A stretch of 64,000 nt of DNA from Firm-04 sp045596625 (GTDB taxonomy: Bacteria > Bacillota > Clostridia > Oscillospirales > Ruminococcaceae). Where the stretch lies: positions 51,206-115,205 of the forward strand of contig JAZOCU010000084.1 of the NCBI GenBank assembly GCA_045596625.1. Direction: 5' to 3'. Shown in pieces: positions 8,868-17,116 of the stretch (its first letter is position 1; each line of letters begins with the position of its first letter). The notes under the pieces were generated by a model. It was not told where the DNA came from. It ran no database searches and saw nothing but the letters and a program-made list of their open reading frames with translations. The position numbers and the translations under genes are program-made.

Positions 8868-8904
8868 AAAGGACTGTATCCCATAAAGGATACAGTCCTT
8901 TTTC
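8868..8904 (+). terminator. Intrinsic terminator after spoVS
   Basis: A 14-bp perfect stem (AAGGACTGTATCC and its complement) with a short loop, followed by TTTTTCTT. The convergent GGDEF-like gene also ends here, so it may work in both directions. Confidence 0.9.
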
Positions 8905-8932
8905 TTGTAATATCATAGGATTGGCGGATCGG

Positions 8933-10738
8933 TCATGTATCGTAAGGCTCCTGCATCGTCAGCAGTCCCGAAAGGATCCCGCCCAATACAGTGAGGTGAT
9001 TGACATCGGGGGTGCTCCATTTACGGAATCTGCCGAACAGAGCAAAGGAGATCAGCACTGTCGGAGCATCATCCCGCTCGAAGCGATAGAGTACAGCACC
9101 CTGTACGTTTTCGTTGGAAAACCATTGATGTGCGGCATCGGCAACGCCTTCCAGCGCATTGATGTTATCGATCACACAGATGCCGTCCTCACGGAATCCG
9201 GAGGTGAAGGGCGGCTCAAGCAGCAGTGCGGCAGAGCCGTTTACGGGATGCCCCCAGCTATAGGCCGCTTGATAATCGGGCGCCGTGAACACATGAATGC
9301 CGTCGATCCCGAACTGTTCGGCGATTCCGCTCATCAGATCCTGCGGATCGGGCAGCGGATGCTGCAGCAGCGCACGTGCCGTATCTGCTACAAATCCTGC
9401 CTTACTCTGAGAAGAGGCTGCGCCGTTGGCATAGAGATCCGCAACGGAACGCTCACGGTTGGGGATTGCTTCGCCATGCTTGCGGATATCATATATGACA
9501 TAACGGTTATGTCCTTTTTCGCAGGCAATATATAAGGCTTGGTCTGCCTGCATAAACAATTTTTCATAGGATTTTGCATCAATGGGATAGCAGGCGGCAC
9601 CCATCGAGCAGGTCACACGAGGGAGGGCTGCATCGCCTGAAGCCTGTTCCCATGCCCATTCGAACTTGGTGCGGATAGCACGCAGAATGCCGCGCAGATC
9701 GGTTTCATCGGTAATGCCTTCCAGAACCAGCAGGAACATACCGCCGCCGATGCGTCCTGCCACGCCTCTGGTGCCGAGTTCGGACTGCAGGATGTGTGCC
9801 ATGGTAAACAGCACTTCATCTCCGAACAGATGACCATAGCGATCGTTGATTTCCTTAAACTCATCTACATTGAGAAGCACCAGGCTGACCATACCTTCGG
9901 GCTGCGCTGCCAAAACGGATTTGGCATGAGAGGTGATCGCATTTTTATTCAGCAGATCCGTTGCGGGATCCCGAGTCGCCTCCTGCAGCCAGCTTGGCTC
10001 CTTGGATTTATATTTGGAATGCAGAAAAGAGATCGTACCCAGAACCGTGCGTTCGCCGGGTGCATCGCTGCGGGTGACACCGCGGAAGCAGCAATATTCC
10101 ATTCTGCGCCCCATGGAACAAAGACTGGTTTCCAGCTCGCATTGAAAGCGGATCTCGCCGCTTTCAATCTCCTTACAGAGCTTTTCCAGCTTGGGGATAT
10201 CTTCTTTGACGATCATATTTTTTTCGATCGCCTGCTGTTTCCAGTCATCCAGCAGCATATCGGTGAGAATACGTTCCCGGCAGCTGTCGTGTACAGCGAT
10301 CTGCAAACGATGCGTGAGGAAGGAATAGCGGAAGGTCAGATCCCGCATCAGATTAAGATAAAAGCGAAAATCCGTGTTTTCACGGGCGGTTTCCATCAGC
10401 AGCCGCTGCAGCCGGAATACATCGGAGATCCGAAGCTGATAGCGGCGCTGTTCTCCTTCGCCATGTGCGGTGAGCCACACAAGCATCCAGCGCCAATCGG
10501 CAGAACGGCCCCGCATCCGCAGTACGAGCTGTTCCAGCTGACCATCCCGCAAACTGTGTGCCACCTCCACCAGACGTTCACTGTCGGCTTCATGAACGGT
10601 ACGCAGGATGGAATAGATCACATCATTGCCGAAATAGTGAAAATAGGCAGCGTCAGCATATTGCATATGGAAATGCGCATCAGTGGTCACACAGCCAAGC
10701 CCTTGTCCATGCTTTTGCCATTCCTCCAGAATTGCCAT
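8933..10738 (-). CDS. PAS-GGDEF-like protein with degenerate active site
   Basis: The protein has an N-terminal PAS-like region (about residues 10-110), a helical linker, a diguanylate cyclase fold (about 255-410, with DPATDLLNKNA, NVDEFKEINDRYGH and FGDEVL) and a C-terminal GAF-like domain (about 460-590). The signature loop is GGGMF (residues 331-335) in place of GGDEF, losing the metal-binding acidic residues. It should not make c-di-GMP unless an unusual mechanism exists. It may bind a nucleotide or act as a signal-sensing scaffold (inference). No membrane segment is seen, so it is cytosolic. It has its own promoter. Confidence 0.88.
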   Translation of the reverse strand: MAILEEWQKHGQGLGCVTTDAHFHMQYADAAYFHYFGNDVIYSILRTVHEADSERLVEVAHSLRDGQLEQLVLRMRGRSADWRWMLVWLTAHGEGEQRRYQLRISDVFRLQRLLMETARENTDFRFYLNLMRDLTFRYSFLTHRLQIAVHDSCRERILTDMLLDDWKQQAIEKNMIVKEDIPKLEKLCKEIESGEIRFQCELETSLCSMGRRMEYCCFRGVTRSDAPGERTVLGTISFLHSKYKSKEPSWLQEATRDPATDLLNKNAITSHAKSVLAAQPEGMVSLVLLNVDEFKEINDRYGHLFGDEVLFTMAHILQSELGTRGVAGRIGGGMFLLVLEGITDETDLRGILRAIRTKFEWAWEQASGDAALPRVTCSMGAACYPIDAKSYEKLFMQADQALYIACEKGHNRYVIYDIRKHGEAIPNRERSVADLYANGAASSQSKAGFVADTARALLQHPLPDPQDLMSGIAEQFGIDGIHVFTAPDYQAAYSWGHPVNGSAALLLEPPFTSGFREDGICVIDNINALEGVADAAHQWFSNENVQGAVLYRFERDDAPTVLISFALFGRFRKWSTPDVNHLTVLGGILSGLLTMQEPYDT

Positions 10739-10779
10739 GATCGGATGCCTCCTTTCAGGATTGAATCATATCTGATCGT

Positions 10780-10808
10780 ATTATAGCAAAAAACAACAAA
10801 ATTGTCAA
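10780..10808 (-). promoter_or_regulatory. Predicted promoter of the PAS-GGDEF-like gene
   Basis: Leftward TTGACA and TATAAT with 17-bp spacing, about 40 bp before the start. Confidence 0.78.
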
Positions 10809-10887
10809 TTCTCTCAAAAAAAATATGCGCATTCCCCCAAATTGCGGCAGAGAAATCGGAATCGGCTGATTTTTTTGAAAATTACCC

Positions 10888-10916
10888 TTGACAAATCCGC
10901 GCAAATGTGATACAAT
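10888..10916 (+). promoter_or_regulatory. Predicted promoter of the tRNA cluster
   Basis: TTGACA and TACAAT with 17-bp spacing and a TG-type extension, 45 bp before tRNA-Gly. Confidence 0.75.
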
Positions 10917-10961
10917 GATTTTCGCAGTGCTGGGACAGCGCATCTTTGTGCGATCTGCTTT

Positions 10962-11035
<74 letters not shown>

Positions 11036-11037
11036 AT

Positions 11038-11114
11038 GCGCCTTTAACTCAGCTGGATAGAGTAACTGCCTTCTAAGCAGTAAGTCATTGGTTCGAATCC
11101 AATAAGGCGTGCCA
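11038..11114 (+). tRNA. tRNA-Arg (TCT)
   Basis: Acceptor GCGCCTT/AAGGCGT (one G-T pair), anticodon loop CTTCTAA, T-arm GGTTCGAATCC and encoded CCA. It lies 2 nt after tRNA-Gly, so the two are cotranscribed. Confidence 0.96.
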
Positions 11115-11165
11115 ATTTACTTTTCACAAATCGGGAGCAGTCGAATACAGTCTGTTTCCGCATAT

Positions 11166-11240
11166 GGCGGGTGTAGCTTAGCTGGTTAAAGCGTCGGATT
11201 GTGGTCCCGAAGATCGTGGGTTCGAGTCCCATCTCCCGCC
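11166..11240 (+). tRNA. tRNA-His (GTG)
   Basis: The anticodon loop is TTGTGGT. The extra G at -1, pairing with C73, is present, as expected for tRNA-His. One T-T mismatch is seen in the acceptor stem, and CCA is not encoded. Confidence 0.95.
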
Positions 11241-11249
11241 CTTCCAACA

Positions 11250-11283
11250 AACATCTCATACGTCATGTATGGGATGTTTTTTT
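11250..11283 (+). terminator. Intrinsic terminator of the tRNA operon
   Basis: AACATC-CATAC / GTATG-GATGTT stem followed by a run of seven T. Confidence 0.85.
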
Positions 11284-11428
11284 GTGATGCCTCCGCATCT
11301 CGGAATGTCCTGCGGCGTCCGATCACGGCAGTGACAAAATGCGACAGGTTTCTCTCGTCAAATTATACAGCGAGTCGCTTCTGCATTTGGCTAATTATCC
11401 AAAAATAGCTAACAGCTATGAATTTTCA

Positions 11429-11457
11429 TTGACAAATTGCTGCTTTTGTGGTATTCT
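11429..11457 (+). promoter_or_regulatory. Predicted promoter for the Thr-rich membrane protein
   Basis: TTGACA and TATTCT with 17-bp spacing. Confidence 0.65.
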
Positions 11458-11619
11458 AAACTTGGAAATTGAAAAATTCGGCTGTTGGGCGACAATTCGC
11501 TTTACTGACTGTATAATACACATTGCGCTCAACAAATCGCCATAAATCATAGCGTGCGACAGCTTCCATGGACTTAGCAATACCGGTAAGGAGCTTCGCA
11601 GTGAAAGGAGGATGCCTAT

Positions 11620-12621
11620 ATGAGTCAGACAACAAGACACGATCGCTCCAAGATGGATTTTTCGGATATTGACAATCTGGGACGTGCAACAGAATCCTTT
11701 ATGCGTGAGCAGCGGAAAGCGTTGGGCCATCGGGGCGTCAATGTTACGGAAATCGTCCATCAGTGCAAGCGTTCGATGGTATTTGTGGTGTTGGGCGTCA
11801 TATTTGTAACAGCGTTGGTTTGTGGCATACGGTTTGCCTATAATGATTCTGCCATGCGGGATCCGCAGCAAACACAGACACAGACTGAGGAGGATGCTCA
11901 GGTTTCCATGCCGACGACGGGGGCCAGCAGCACCGATGTCATCAAGCAGGAAGCAGAGGTCGGCGGTACGACTCCCACCACCGCGTCTGCGGTGCAGACG
12001 CATGTTTCCACCACACCCACCACCTTCCTTGACGACGATGAGATCGCAACCACCCCGATTTTGACGGCGGATTCAGTTCTGCAAACGGAAGATACCACCG
12101 ATGTGCAAACAACGGTTTCTTCGAAGGAAACGACCACAGGTACTTCCAAAACCGCAGCATCGACTACAAGCACGACGAAAAAATCCACCGCAGTATCTTC
12201 CAAGGCCACGACAACCACGACCGGTCGTACTGCTGCAACCAGCACGACTACCACAACGACAACAAAGCCGGTCACCACGACCACGACTACGACCACGAAT
12301 GCAGCAGCTGCAAAGCTTCAGTATTTCAATCCTCATGTAGCCGATGTGACCAAGAACGGCGATGTTTATACCCAGACCGTCAATGTGCAGGTCTACAACA
12401 GCGGTACAGCGGCCTGTCGTTCTCTTACGATTCGTCTTTCCTGTCCCAGCGAAGGCAAATTCGTCAGCGTAAAGGATGCGCTGTATTCCTCCAGGATCAG
12501 TTATTCGGGCAGCACCATTACGGTGTATTACAGCGAACAGATCCCGGTGAACAGCTTCGCACAGCTGAAGCTGACAGTACAGTCTACACAGCCACTGACG
12601 ACCTGTTCTGTGGTGAGCTGA
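11620..12621 (+). CDS. Membrane-anchored protein with Thr-rich linker and C-terminal beta domain
   Basis: No named family is assigned. A cytoplasmic N-terminus of about 50 residues (MSQTTRHDRSKMDF...) is followed by one transmembrane segment (about 52-72), then about 150 residues very rich in Thr and Ser, and a C-terminal domain of about 100 residues with alternating beta segments (FNPHVADVTKNGD to the end). That domain resembles an Ig-like or carbohydrate-binding fold, inferred from its pattern only. The layout suggests a protein that spans the wall and displays a binding domain. AAAGGAGG is 8 bp before the ATG. Confidence 0.8.
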   Translation: MSQTTRHDRSKMDFSDIDNLGRATESFMREQRKALGHRGVNVTEIVHQCKRSMVFVVLGVIFVTALVCGIRFAYNDSAMRDPQQTQTQTEEDAQVSMPTTGASSTDVIKQEAEVGGTTPTTASAVQTHVSTTPTTFLDDDEIATTPILTADSVLQTEDTTDVQTTVSSKETTTGTSKTAASTTSTTKKSTAVSSKATTTTTGRTAATSTTTTTTTKPVTTTTTTTTNAAAAKLQYFNPHVADVTKNGDVYTQTVNVQVYNSGTAACRSLTIRLSCPSEGKFVSVKDALYSSRISYSGSTITVYYSEQIPVNSFAQLKLTVQSTQPLTTCSVVS

Positions 12622-12655
12622 ACAAAATCATGTTTCGGAACCGATACATACAGAT

Positions 12656-12688
12656 GCCCCGATTTTCTTCGGAAGATCGGGGCGTTTT
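12656..12688 (+). terminator. Intrinsic terminator after the Thr-rich membrane protein
   Basis: GCCCCGAT / ATCGGGGC 8-bp stem followed by GTTTTCG. Confidence 0.85.
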
Positions 12689-12712
12689 CGTTTGCATCCG
12701 AAAAACGTACAA

Positions 12713-12739
12713 GGAGCAGCGAGATATGATCGTTGCTCC
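12713..12739 (-). terminator. Intrinsic terminator of the dockerin metalloprotease gene
   Basis: GGAGCAGCGA/TCGTTGCTCC stem with T-rich sequence on both sides, so it could act in both directions. It lies 24 bp past the stop of the leftward gene. Confidence 0.65.
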
Positions 12740-12762
12740 CTGTTTTTCGGATTGCGATAGTG

Positions 12763-14268
12763 TTATTGCGTGATGGTCACGGTATAGCGGCCATCGGCAA
12801 GTGCGCCGATGGTGACGGTCACGCCGGGATCGATGGTCTGATAGCCGTTGAAATCATACCAGGCAAAGCCGCTGACTGTATTGTTGATGACAGCGCCTTG
12901 TCCGAAGAAGCCTTTGCCTTCGTTGACCAACCGCAGCACACGTTGCTTTTGGTTGCTGGAATCATAATGCATTCCGTAGTTGTTGTATTTGAATTCGGGT
13001 CCCCACCAGCCTTCGGCGACCTCTGCCTGACAGTGATAGATGCGAATGCCGCCGCCGCGGAACTGCCAATTGATGTTGTTATCCTCATACGTCGCAAATT
13101 CAATGATGAAGTATTCGCTGAGGTATCCGTTGAGATCGCCTCTGGGGATGATGATGCAGTTGGGAGCCTGCTGAGAGGAGCTGAGCTGGTAGGTCTGGGT
13201 CCCGCCCTCATATACCATGACCTCATCGGTCTGATACCAACCCAGCATCAGCTTGGAAAAAGCACACATATCACCAAAGGCATCGTCCATCATTTCCAGT
13301 CCGGCATCGCCGTTGAGACCGTAATAGCCGTTCTGCGTGTTTTCATATTTATAATAGTCGGGCAGCCCCATAGCGTGTCCGAGCTCGTGGATCCAGGTGC
13401 TGTTGAAGCCTTCCACATCACTGAGCGCCCAGCCGCCGATACAGAGATTGTCCAATGTCACGCCATCGAAATACTTTCCGCCGTAATATCCGCCGGAGCA
13501 TGGCCACCAGTCATCGGTGCTGGCAGAGCCGGGCAAAGCCAGCAGCAGGGTATCCATGGCGCGATTGCCGTTGGCATCAAATCGGGTATAGTCGATCTGC
13601 GGATCCAATGCGGCAAGGACCTCATCCACAAGCCTGTCGGTATTGCCTACATAGCTGTGAATGCTGCGGGATGCGGTATAAGTAAATACCTCGCCTTGTA
13701 TTCGGAGTCTGCCGTAGGATGCCCGCTCATAATAGCCGGAAATGGTTTCCATAGGATAAAAACGGGAATCGGGGTTATCGGGACCGAACACCAGATCATG
13801 AACCTGCTGTGTAGTATAGCCTTCATTGAAAGCACAGTCGGGGAAATTGACTGTTACCAGGAGGATCCGCGGCTCGCCTACGCTGGGCATTGCAGGGATC
13901 ACCGCATTGACGGGTGCATCAATCAGTGTGGGATCGGGTACTTCGATTTCCTTGTAGATGCCTTCAAAGGGAAGCGCGTTGAGGATGCCTTGCTTGAGCA
14001 GAGAAAGATCGATGGCGTTGAGTATACCGTTATGATCCAGATCGCTGCGCAAAGCAGCTTCGGGATCGGCGATCGGCGCTGCAGTAATAAGATGGCGGCT
14101 CAGCACAGCTGCATCTGCAGCAGTCACCGTACCATCCAGATCCACATCGCCGTAATAGCCCACGAGGATCTGTTCCGTGGCAGCGGAAGCCTGCAGCGGC
14201 ATCAGCATACCGGTGATAAGAGCTGCAGAAGCAACGGCGGTCAGTTTTCGGAACAAGGGATGTTTCAT
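12763..14268 (-). CDS. Secreted M6-like metalloprotease with N-terminal dockerin
   Basis: Signal peptide (residues 1-29, MKHPLFRKL then a hydrophobic core, AxA site), a two-repeat type I dockerin (about 38-95, each with a D-x-D/N-x-D-G calcium loop), then a peptidase domain with HELGH (His294, Glu295, His298) followed by GLPDYY. This HExxH..G..D form is that of the M6/immune inhibitor A-like peptidases. The dockerin would dock the protease to a cohesin scaffold on the cell or cellulosome. A dockerin directly after the signal peptide is less common than a C-terminal one. The ATG at 14268 was chosen because the signal peptide starts there. The in-frame extension upstream has no such features. 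Confidence 0.92.
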   Translation of the reverse strand: MKHPLFRKLTAVASAALITGMLMPLQASAATEQILVGYYGDVDLDGTVTAADAAVLSRHLITAAPIADPEAALRSDLDHNGILNAIDLSLLKQGILNALPFEGIYKEIEVPDPTLIDAPVNAVIPAMPSVGEPRILLVTVNFPDCAFNEGYTTQQVHDLVFGPDNPDSRFYPMETISGYYERASYGRLRIQGEVFTYTASRSIHSYVGNTDRLVDEVLAALDPQIDYTRFDANGNRAMDTLLLALPGSASTDDWWPCSGGYYGGKYFDGVTLDNLCIGGWALSDVEGFNSTWIHELGHAMGLPDYYKYENTQNGYYGLNGDAGLEMMDDAFGDMCAFSKLMLGWYQTDEVMVYEGGTQTYQLSSSQQAPNCIIIPRGDLNGYLSEYFIIEFATYEDNNINWQFRGGGIRIYHCQAEVAEGWWGPEFKYNNYGMHYDSSNQKQRVLRLVNEGKGFFGQGAVINNTVSGFAWYDFNGYQTIDPGVTVTIGALADGRYTVTITQ

Positions 14269-14386
14269 AGAGTACCCTCCTTGAGAGATTTCGGATCGTA
14301 TAGGAATAGGATAACAGGTTTTTGCGGTGCTGTCAACGTCATATTGGAACCAAAAACTATCTTTTTGTGCTGTCTTTCTAAAAACA

Positions 14387-14416
14387 AAAGGCAATGCGGG
14401 AAAACGCATTGCCTTT
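14387..14416 (-). terminator. Intrinsic terminator of the lipoprotein gene
   Basis: A 12-bp perfect stem (AAAGGCAATGCG and its complement). Read leftward it is followed by TGTTTTTAG. Confidence 0.88.
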
Positions 14417-14466
14417 CGGAACATGAATTGCATGGGATCTGCTGTGAGAAGATGTGGGATCACAGC

Positions 14467-15246
14467 TTACTCGGCAGCGGCAGTCGTGGTGCCGTCAACA
14501 GGATCAGTGCTCTCGCCGTTATCGGAGCCTGCAGCATCACCGTCGATGCCTGTAACGGTAAAATCGACCTCGATGGTTTTCCAGCTCTTGAAATCATCGG
14601 CATTGACGATAACAGGGTTATATGTCTCGAAATCGGTGACCTGATTGCCTTCTGTATCATGAGCATCCTCAGGCAGTGCATTGACCCACTTGTTATAGAT
14701 GTTTGCACGCATTTCCTTGCCGTCATCGGAGGAGGTGTAGTTCTTTGCGGTCAGAGTCAGTGCTTTGCCGTCCACACGGATCTCCTTGATCTCGATGCAC
14801 ATATTGGGATACAGCGTGGTGCCGTCGAATACCTTTACGGCAGCAAAGTCGATACCGCCGGTAACCAGCTCGCCGTTGACATCACCGGTGCAGTCATAGC
14901 GGCAGCCGTTGGTGTCGGAGGATACGCTGACGGTGTAATCGCCGTTGCCGGTGATCGGAACAACGCCTGCGCCATAGGTCATTTTGGTGTTGGTGGTGCC
15001 GTCATATGTGACATACCAACCGGCATCGACCATATAAAGAATGGCATCGCCGGACTGAGCTTCGATGGCTTCCTCGAATTCCGGAGGCTCGGTTGCTTGT
15101 GTTGCCACGGTAGCGGCAGTGGTAGTGGTAGTAGTTGTAGTGGTGGTGGTCTCCGGCTCACTGCTGCCGCCGTCGCAAGCGGTGCATACGGAGAGCATCA
15201 TCATGGCTGCAAACGCAGAGGCAAGCAGCTTTTTGGATCTGGTCAT
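14467..15246 (-). CDS. Lipoprotein of unknown function
   Basis: A lipoprotein signal peptide with lipobox VCTAC (cleavage before the Cys near residue 24) is followed by a poly-Thr spacer of 11 residues and a C-terminal region of about 200 residues with alternating beta segments (GDAILYMVDAGWYVTYDG...). It is a surface-anchored protein and may bind glycans, but I do not recognise the domain. ATG at 15246 has GAGG 9 bp upstream and gives a standard signal peptide. A TTG three codons earlier lacks this spacing. Confidence 0.85.
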   Translation of the reverse strand: MTRSKKLLASAFAAMMMLSVCTACDGGSSEPETTTTTTTTTTTAATVATQATEPPEFEEAIEAQSGDAILYMVDAGWYVTYDGTTNTKMTYGAGVVPITGNGDYTVSVSSDTNGCRYDCTGDVNGELVTGGIDFAAVKVFDGTTLYPNMCIEIKEIRVDGKALTLTAKNYTSSDDGKEMRANIYNKWVNALPEDAHDTEGNQVTDFETYNPVIVNADDFKSWKTIEVDFTVTGIDGDAAGSDNGESTDPVDGTTTAAAE

Positions 15247-15782
15247 GAAATTCAACCTCTTTCAATAAATGATTTATATCTGATGAAACGTGTTCTTTTC
15301 AGTGAACAGCACGCAGCATCATAGGATAATGGTACACTATTTTGCAGGAATTCGCAAGTGGCAAATTATACAAAGATTTCGGTTTGCCACGAATTCATAT
15401 TGCATATTGCTACAAATTTTGTTAAATAATCCGAAAGATCCTTGGAAAATCCGTTGGAACAAGGAGATGCACAAGGGTCTGCCAAGGAATTTGTATACAT
15501 AGAATGCTGTAAAGAACAAAAATAAGCGGTGCAGATTTGCATTATTTTACTGCGAGGACAAACTAAGGGAAATCAATGTGTTAACTTTACCGATATTATA
15601 CGGAAAGTTTTTTTCAATCTGGTATTTACAAATTTGAAAAGATATGGTATAATAAGTCGAATCCGATTGGATTCCGGCGAGTATTGCAAAAGCGATACTG
15701 CTGAGGCTTCCTGTGCATTGGATACATTATAATAGTATAGTGTGCCGGCATGGTGGAGCGGAAACGATAGGAGGCTTTCGTC
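15247..15782. other. 536-bp divergent intergenic region
   Basis: It holds the ribosome site of the lipoprotein gene, an 18-nt exact copy of a sequence near 5.99 kb (at 15438-15455), AT-rich DNA and the promoter of the LacI-family gene. I see no convincing LacI operator palindrome, RNA gene or ORF. Confidence 0.5.
15625..15653 (+). promoter_or_regulatory. Predicted promoter of the LacI-family regulator
   Basis: TTTACA and TATAAT with 17-bp spacing and a TGG extended -10. Confidence 0.75.
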
Positions 15783-16823
15783 ATGAAAAACGGCATACGG
15801 ATGTCGGATATCGCCAAGGAGCTTGGCGTCAGTGTTGTTACCGTTTCCAATGCGCTCAACGGCAGAGGCGGCGTCAGTGATGAAATGCGCCGAAAGATCC
15901 GTACCCGTGCATCTGAGCTGGGGTATCGGCCCTCGGCACCCCGATCTGTGCGGAAAGCGGCAGAACGGCCGGTCGTGGAAAGCGGCAGCATCGGGATTCT
16001 TACCAGTGAACGGTTTGTAGGTCCACGCGGTACATTTTACTGGTTTCTGACCGCAGGCGTTTCCAAGGAGCTGACACAGTGTAATCTGTATTCGGTTTAT
16101 GAGAGCGTTTCGGCAGCGGATGAGCGCGATTGTGTGCTTCCGAGGATCGTGGCAGAACGGCAGGTGAGGGGACTCATAATTGTAGGGCAGCTTTCCCGTG
16201 CCTATCTGGATAAGCTTGCAAGCGTACATCTTCCGATCCTGTTCTTGGATTTTTATGACAAACACAGTGATATTGATGCGGTGATCTCCGACAACTACTA
16301 TGACAGCTATCTGATGACAGACAGGCTTGTGATGCTGGGGCATAAGAAGATCGGCTTTATCGGTACAGTGACTGCAACAAGCAGCATCCATGACCGGTTC
16401 CTCGGATATGTAAAATGTCTGATGGAGCATGGCCTGCCGTATCATGCGGAATGGACGCTGGATGACCGTCTTGCAGACGGTACCGTACTGCAGAATCTGA
16501 ATTATCCGGAGGAGATGCCCACAGCCTTTGTGTGCAACTGTGATGAGACGGCATTCCGCGTGATCGCAGAGCTGCAGCGGCTGGGCTATCGGATCCCCGA
16601 GGATATATCCGTAACGGGATATGATAATTATACCGTATCGGATATGTGTGTGCCGGCCATCACGACCGTTGAGGTGGATCTCAACGAAATGGCGCATACT
16701 GCCGTATCGTTGCTGCTGGCGCGGCTGGAAAACCCCACAAGGCCGGCATCCCGTCATGTGATTCCCGGAAGAGTGATCATCAAGGACTCTATGAGCGAGC
16801 CGAAAACGGAAAATAATCCATAA
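15783..16823 (+). CDS. LacI/GalR-family transcriptional regulator
   Basis: A standard N-terminal LacI helix-turn-helix (MSDIAKELGVSVVTVSNALN, residues 7-26, then the hinge region to about 60) is followed by a periplasmic-binding-protein-like effector domain with DISVTGYDNYT near residue 275. Such proteins usually sense a sugar or nucleoside and repress nearby genes. Candidates are the divergent lipoprotein gene or the pilus operon downstream, which starts 290 bp later with its own promoter. The effector cannot be read from sequence. Confidence 0.93.
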   Translation: MKNGIRMSDIAKELGVSVVTVSNALNGRGGVSDEMRRKIRTRASELGYRPSAPRSVRKAAERPVVESGSIGILTSERFVGPRGTFYWFLTAGVSKELTQCNLYSVYESVSAADERDCVLPRIVAERQVRGLIIVGQLSRAYLDKLASVHLPILFLDFYDKHSDIDAVISDNYYDSYLMTDRLVMLGHKKIGFIGTVTATSSIHDRFLGYVKCLMEHGLPYHAEWTLDDRLADGTVLQNLNYPEEMPTAFVCNCDETAFRVIAELQRLGYRIPEDISVTGYDNYTVSDMCVPAITTVEVDLNEMAHTAVSLLLARLENPTRPASRHVIPGRVIIKDSMSEPKTENNP

Positions 16824-16898
16824 AAATGCGCCGGATCGTTTCTGGTGGATATCGGCAAAACAGCTAAAAATGACGGTTAAATTTTGTATAAAAAGCGG

Positions 16899-16927
16899 TT
16901 GCAATTGTAAATATTTTATGATATAAT
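16899..16927 (+). promoter_or_regulatory. Predicted promoter of the type IV pilus operon
   Basis: TTGCAA and TATAAT with 17-bp spacing and a TGA extended -10. The predicted transcript starts near 16934, leaving about 180 nt before pilC. Confidence 0.8.
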
Positions 16928-16933
16928 ATCTCT

Positions 16934-17116
16934 ATAGGTTCGTAGTGTGGCTACCAGTGTGCCCTGACGAAAACGCAGATTTGTACGAATTTGCATCAAA
17001 AATGCACTAGTTACTGTGGTTCGCTTCGGCTGCGCACGAAAAATACAGCAGCGGCAGATCCTGTTTCGCTCAATGGAGATGCCGCAAATCCAAAAATTGC
17101 TGCAGGAGGTGGTTTT
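16934..17116 (+). promoter_or_regulatory. Structured 5' leader of the pilus operon
   Basis: The leader can form several helices: GTTCGTA near 16937 with TACGAA near 16984; a local hairpin TGCAT-CAAAA-ATGCA; and a two-part helix with outer GCAGC/GCTGC and inner GCGGCA/TGCCGC whose 3' strand ends right at the AGGAGG ribosome site of pilC. That placement could control translation. It does not fit the c-di-GMP-I or -II riboswitch consensus or any other class I can name. Confidence 0.5.

Larger units (their letters stand above)
11241..11619 (+). other. Intergenic region: tRNA terminator, promoter and 160-nt leader
   Basis: After the tRNA terminator there is about 140 bp with nothing I recognise, then a promoter and a leader of about 160 nt to the next ATG. 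The leader can form GTTGGGCG/CGCTCAAC and a hairpin with AGCT(T)CC/GGAGCT close to the ribosome site. It matches no riboswitch class I can name. Confidence 0.5.

Noticed and set aside
12100..12300. Poly-Thr coding stretch as simple-sequence error or frameshift
   Set aside because: Similar Thr-rich linkers occur in at least five secreted proteins here, all in frame, so it is a normal linker.
12733..15324. Long rightward open frame (863 codons) opposite the metalloprotease and lipoprotein genes
   Set aside because: It is the mirror of two well-supported leftward genes, lacks domains and a ribosome site, and reflects their codon use.
16934..17116. c-di-GMP-I or -II riboswitch in the pilus leader
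   Set aside because: A GGCAxAxCC...GCAAAxCC pattern resembles part of GEMM, but the second half of the aptamer is absent, and the class II core is not found.
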